In this document: positions 5,206-7,775 of the stretch, in pieces
Position numbering within the stretch: the stretch's first letter is position 1
Layout of the letters: every line of letters starts with the position of its first letter
NCBI GenBank assembly: GCA_903851225.1
Contig: CAINNT010000168.1
Coordinates: 1-7,775, forward strand
Origin: an uncultured Chloroflexota bacterium
GTDB lineage: Bacteria; Chloroflexota; Limnocylindria; Limnocylindrales; Limnocylindraceae
DNA: 7,775 nt
Direction: 5' to 3'
Program-made: the position numbers and the translations under genes
Notes under the pieces: model-generated
The model's database searches: none
Told to the model about the DNA's origin: nothing
Seen by the model: only the letters and a program-made list of their open reading frames with translations

Positions 5206-6092
5206 GCCATGACCCAACCGAACTGAGTCGTGCACTAACCGCCGCCGATGCCGCCCTCGCGGGTGGTGCGGTGGCGGCTGGCGATCGCCCAACGCGCGGT
5301 GAGATCACCCGCGTGCTGGCCGAGCTTCGTGCGGCGCTCTTTCCGCGTGAACTCGGCGTTGCCGCAGATGGCGAGGCGGCAGTGGCTGCACACCTTGCTT
5401 CGGCACTCGCCGGCCTGCGCGAGCAGATCCGACGCTGCATCGTGCTGTTCGACGCCGAGCGACCGGGCGAGGGGCTGGCTCCAGATCAGGTCGATCGCGT
5501 GACGAGCGCGTTCGCTGCCGAGCTCCCCAGGATTCGAGCCCTCATCGAGGGCGACATCGCTGCGGCATTTGCGGGAGACCCGGCGGCACGCAGTCGCTCT
5601 GAGATCTTGCATGGGTACCCAGGCGTGCGCGCGATGATCGATCACCGCATGGCACATCTGCTCTATACGTTGGGGGTTCCACTTCTGCCGCGCATCGCGT
5701 CGGAGGCGGCCCACTCGGCGACAGGGATCGACATTCACCCGGGCGCTACGATCGGCGAGCGCTTCTTCATTGACCATGGCACCGGCGTGGTGATCGGCGA
5801 GACGGCGATCATCGGCAGCGGTGTGCGCCTCTATCAAGGTGTGACCCTCGGATCGAAGAGCTTTCCGAAGGGTGACGATGGCACCCTCATCAAGGGGCAG
5901 CCGCGCCACCCGATTATCGAAGACGATGTGGTGATCTACTCGGGCGCGACGGTGCTCGGTCGCATCACGGTTGGTCGTGGCTCAACGATCGGCGGCAACG
6001 TTTGGCTCACGAAGAGTGTTCCGGCGGGAAGCCAACTGTCGCAGGCGCGCGTGCGCACCGACGAGCTGGCGGCCGACGGTTCCGGTATCTAG
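5202..6092 (+). CDS. cysE: Serine O-acetyltransferase
   Basis: Transfers an acetyl group from acetyl-CoA to L-serine, giving O-acetylserine for CysK. The 296-residue protein has a helical N-terminal part (about 1-170, including SEILHGYPGVRAMIDHRMAHLLY) and a C-terminal left-handed beta-helix of hexapeptide repeats. Catalytic residues are visible: D177 in IDIHPGATIG and H192 in FIDHGTGVVIGET. The segment GSKSFPKGDDGTLIKGQPRHP is the extended loop of the longer, EpsC-like subtype, unlike the shorter E. coli enzyme. The protein ends in SGI, keeping the C-terminal isoleucine that in characterised CysE proteins inserts into the CysK active site to form the cysteine synthase complex. The start is GTG 5202, overlapping the cysK stop as GTGA; the nearby ATG 5209 is out of frame and meets a stop after five codons. 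Feedback inhibition by cysteine is typical of the family but not readable here. Confidence 0.95.
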   Translation: MSHDPTELSRALTAADAALAGGAVAAGDRPTRGEITRVLAELRAALFPRELGVAADGEAAVAAHLASALAGLREQIRRCIVLFDAERPGEGLAPDQVDRVTSAFAAELPRIRALIEGDIAAAFAGDPAARSRSEILHGYPGVRAMIDHRMAHLLYTLGVPLLPRIASEAAHSATGIDIHPGATIGERFFIDHGTGVVIGETAIIGSGVRLYQGVTLGSKSFPKGDDGTLIKGQPRHPIIEDDVVIYSGATVLGRITVGRGSTIGGNVWLTKSVPAGSQLSQARVRTDELAADGSGI

Positions 6093-6098
6093 CGCTCG

Positions 6099-6115
6099 GC
6101 GGGATAGAATCCCGC
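6099..6115 (+). promoter_or_regulatory. Candidate promoter/operator: -10 element inside a perfect inverted repeat
   Basis: GCGGGA-TAGAA-TCCCGC is a perfect 6-bp inverted repeat with a five-base centre. The -10-like TAGAAT (6105-6110) occupies the centre and first base of the right arm, and six bases later comes ATG 6117. A dimeric repressor bound here would cover the -10 directly. The site lies 6 bases after the cysE stop, giving the exporter unit its own promoter. It lacks a T-tract, so it is a poor intrinsic terminator for cysKE. No convincing -35 was found. Confidence 0.45.
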
Positions 6116-6116
6116 A

Positions 6117-6173
6117 ATGCCCACCCGCCATGCATTGACGAACGCTCTCGCCCGCTTCGGCGTGTCCGCATGA
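6117..6173 (+). CDS. Candidate 18-residue leaderless leader ORF coupled to the ABC exporter
   Basis: ATG 6117 begins a short ORF encoding MPTRHALTNALARFGVSA, ending at TGA 6171-6173. It has no Shine-Dalgarno and lies six bases after TAGAAT, so it would be translated from a leaderless message. Its stop overlaps the ATG of the exporter gene (ATGA), and the exporter start lacks a Shine-Dalgarno of its own. The simplest reading is that ribosomes translating this ORF re-initiate at the exporter start. The sequence does not resemble a known peptide. If the transcript really begins upstream, in cysE, the ORF may be chance. Confidence 0.4.
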   Translation: MPTRHALTNALARFGVSA

Positions 6174-7775
6174 GCGGCGGCATGGGTCCTGGGCGCGGCG
6201 GCCACATGTTCGGCGGCGAGTCCAACGGCCCAACAAAACCAACGGGTGCGGCCCTGCCGCTGCTGCGCCGTGCGGCGAAGTTCTTCGGGCCATACCGCGG
6301 GCGACTTGCCGTGATCGGGTTGGCAATCCTCGGGTCGAGCATCTTGGGGCTTGCGAACCCGTACCTGCTCAAGCTGCTCATCGACGACGCGATCCCAAAG
6401 CGCGACCTTGGCCTGCTGGCGCTGTACGCCGGGCTCATGGTCGTGGTTCCGATCATCAACGGTGGCATCGGGCTCGCGCAGGCGTGGCTCACCGCTTCGG
6501 TTGGCCAGTTCGTGATGCGCGACCTTCGCAATGCGCTCTTTACCCACGTGCAGGCGATGCCGATCCGCTTCTTCTCGGAGACCCGCACCGGCGAGATTCA
6601 GAGCCGCCTCACCAACGACGTGTCAGGCGTGCAGTCGGTCGTCAGCGACGCGGCGGCGAACCTTGCCTCGAGCATTGCGATCGTTGGCTCAACGCTGGTG
6701 GCAATGACGCTCCTCGATTGGCGCCTCACGGCGGTGAGTGTTGTCGTAGCGCCACTCTTCCTCTACTTGACATCCAAGGCCTCCGCCGCACGACGCAAGG
6801 CGAGCGGTGAAGTACAAACGGCGCTCGCCGATCTCACGTCGATTGCCGAAGAGCATCTCTCGGTCGGTGGCGCACTGCTCGCAAAGTCGTTCGGTCGCTC
6901 CGAGGCTGGTGCCGAGCGCTTCACGCAACGCTCCGGTGAACTTGCCACGCTGCAACTTCGCCAAGCGCTCACCGGCCGCTGGGTCGGCGTGGTGGTCCAG
7001 GTGGTCTTCAGCGGGATTCCGGCGCTGGTCTACTTTGCGGCGGGTTCGCTTGCTGTTGCCGGTGCGCCCGATGCACCAACGATCGGTGACATCGTGGCGT
7101 TTACCACGCTGCAGAGCCGCCTCTTCTTTCCGCTCGCCTCGCTCCTCGGCCTCCAGGTTGAGATCGGCGGCAGCCTGGCGCTCTTCGAGCGGATCTTTGC
7201 CTACCTCGACCTGGTTCCCGAAATCGTCGATGAGCCGAATGCGATCACGCTGACGCGTCACGGCGTTCGCGGGCAGATCGCTGTGAACGAGGTCAGCTTC
7301 CGGTACCCACAGCCGCCCGAGAGGCACGGACGACCGCGGCGAGACACATTTGGCTTGAGCAACATCTCGTTCACCGCAGAGCCCGGCAGCCTCACCGCAC
7401 TCGTTGGGCCATCGGGCTCAGGGAAGAGCACCATCTTGAGCTTGATCCCACGCTTCTGGGACGTGGGTGCTGGCGCAGTGCAACTAGACGGCGTCGACGT
7501 GCGCGGAATCAAGCTGCGCTCCCTTGGCGAGATGATTGGTGTCGTAACGCAAGAGACGCACCTGTTGCACGCGACCATTCGCGACAACCTGCTCTATGCC
7601 CGGCCCGACGCGACCGATACGCAGATCCTTGCGGCCCTTGAGGGGGCCTCACTGGCAGAGCGCATCAAGGAGCTACCGCAAGGGCTTGATACTGTCGTAG
7701 GGGAGCGCGGTTACAAGCTCTCAGGTGGCGAGCGTCAACGATTGGCGATTGCGCGCGTGCTCTTAAAAGACCCAC
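6170..7775 (+). CDS. ABC exporter half-transporter, fused membrane and ATPase domains (3' truncated by window)
   Basis: The first 535 codons of an MsbA/BmrA-type ABC exporter; the end lies beyond the window. A Gly- and Met-rich N-terminus (MSGGMGPGRGGHMFGG) precedes a six-helix transmembrane domain from about residue 30 to 340, with the usual RFFSETRTGEIQSRLTNDV coupling-loop segment. The nucleotide-binding domain follows from about 365: Walker A GPSGSGKST with K419, Q-loop Q461 in VTQETHLLHATIRDNL, and the signature LSGGE at 517-521. Walker B and the H-loop fall outside the window. The NBD start carries a charged insert (QPPERHGRPRRD) between the A-loop tyrosine (FRYPQ) and the next strand. 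Such half-transporters dimerise in the inner membrane and export lipids, drugs or peptides; the substrate cannot be read here. ATG 6170 has no RBS and overlaps the preceding short ORF by ATGA; M5 (6182) and M13 (6206) are alternative starts. Confidence 0.93.
   Translation, partial: MSGGMGPGRGGHMFGGESNGPTKPTGAALPLLRRAAKFFGPYRGRLAVIGLAILGSSILGLANPYLLKLLIDDAIPKRDLGLLALYAGLMVVVPIINGGIGLAQAWLTASVGQFVMRDLRNALFTHVQAMPIRFFSETRTGEIQSRLTNDVSGVQSVVSDAAANLASSIAIVGSTLVAMTLLDWRLTAVSVVVAPLFLYLTSKASAARRKASGEVQTALADLTSIAEEHLSVGGALLAKSFGRSEAGAERFTQRSGELATLQLRQALTGRWVGVVVQVVFSGIPALVYFAAGSLAVAGAPDAPTIGDIVAFTTLQSRLFFPLASLLGLQVEIGGSLALFERIFAYLDLVPEIVDEPNAITLTRHGVRGQIAVNEVSFRYPQPPERHGRPRRDTFGLSNISFTAEPGSLTALVGPSGSGKSTILSLIPRFWDVGAGAVQLDGVDVRGIKLRSLGEMIGVVTQETHLLHATIRDNLLYARPDATDTQILAALEGASLAERIKELPQGLDTVVGERGYKLSGGERQRLAIARVLLKDP

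Noticed and set aside
3817..5292. 491-codon open frame on the minus strand
   Set aside because: It lies antisense to cysK, which has all catalytic motifs. The translation is His- and Arg-rich with no recognisable domain, as expected for a shadow frame in GC-rich DNA.

Overview
The window is GC-rich bacterial chromosomal DNA, densely packed with short intergenic gaps. It reads as ordinary housekeeping and accessory metabolism rather than phage, plasmid or CRISPR. Several starts lack a Shine-Dalgarno sequence. Three ATGs instead sit exactly 6 nt after a TAnnAT hexamer, the geometry of leaderless transcripts common in Actinobacteriota and also known in other phyla. With the high GC and the NhaA subtype, this suggests an actinobacterial or Chloroflexota-like organism, but the phylum cannot be fixed from sequence reading alone. 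I saw no rRNA, tRNA, insertion sequence, CRISPR array or origin.

Layout. Positions 1-1055 (+) hold the 3' end of a PotB-like permease and a complete PotC-like permease, the membrane half of a spermidine/putrescine-type ABC importer. Their ATPase and binding protein must lie upstream or elsewhere, because the next genes run the other way. Positions 1049-3408 (-) hold nhaA (Na+/H+ antiporter), then a DinB-superfamily protein, then an isochorismatase-like cysteine hydrolase. The last two overlap at a TTGA and are probably translationally coupled. The hydrolase meets potC tail to tail with a 7-base overlap. A short divergent region (3409-3497) carries a leaderless-type promoter for nhaA, and a candidate promoter, 5' hairpin and strong RBS for a DUF4389 membrane protein (3498-3842, +). 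Just after it lies the N-terminal third of a PhnB/glyoxalase-like protein, broken off mid-domain (3846-4037).

The second half is a cysteine biosynthesis unit. cysK (O-acetylserine sulfhydrylase) and cysE (serine acetyltransferase) overlap by GTGA, and CysE keeps the C-terminal isoleucine that docks into CysK in the cysteine synthase complex. Upstream of cysK is a candidate leaderless 30-codon ORF with three Cys codons, which looks like a cysteine-responsive leader peptide. Downstream of cysE a new promoter, its -10 lying inside a perfect inverted repeat, precedes a candidate 18-codon leader ORF. That ORF overlaps (ATGA) the start of an ABC exporter half-transporter running off the right edge. 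The two candidate leader ORFs are the most interesting part of the window.
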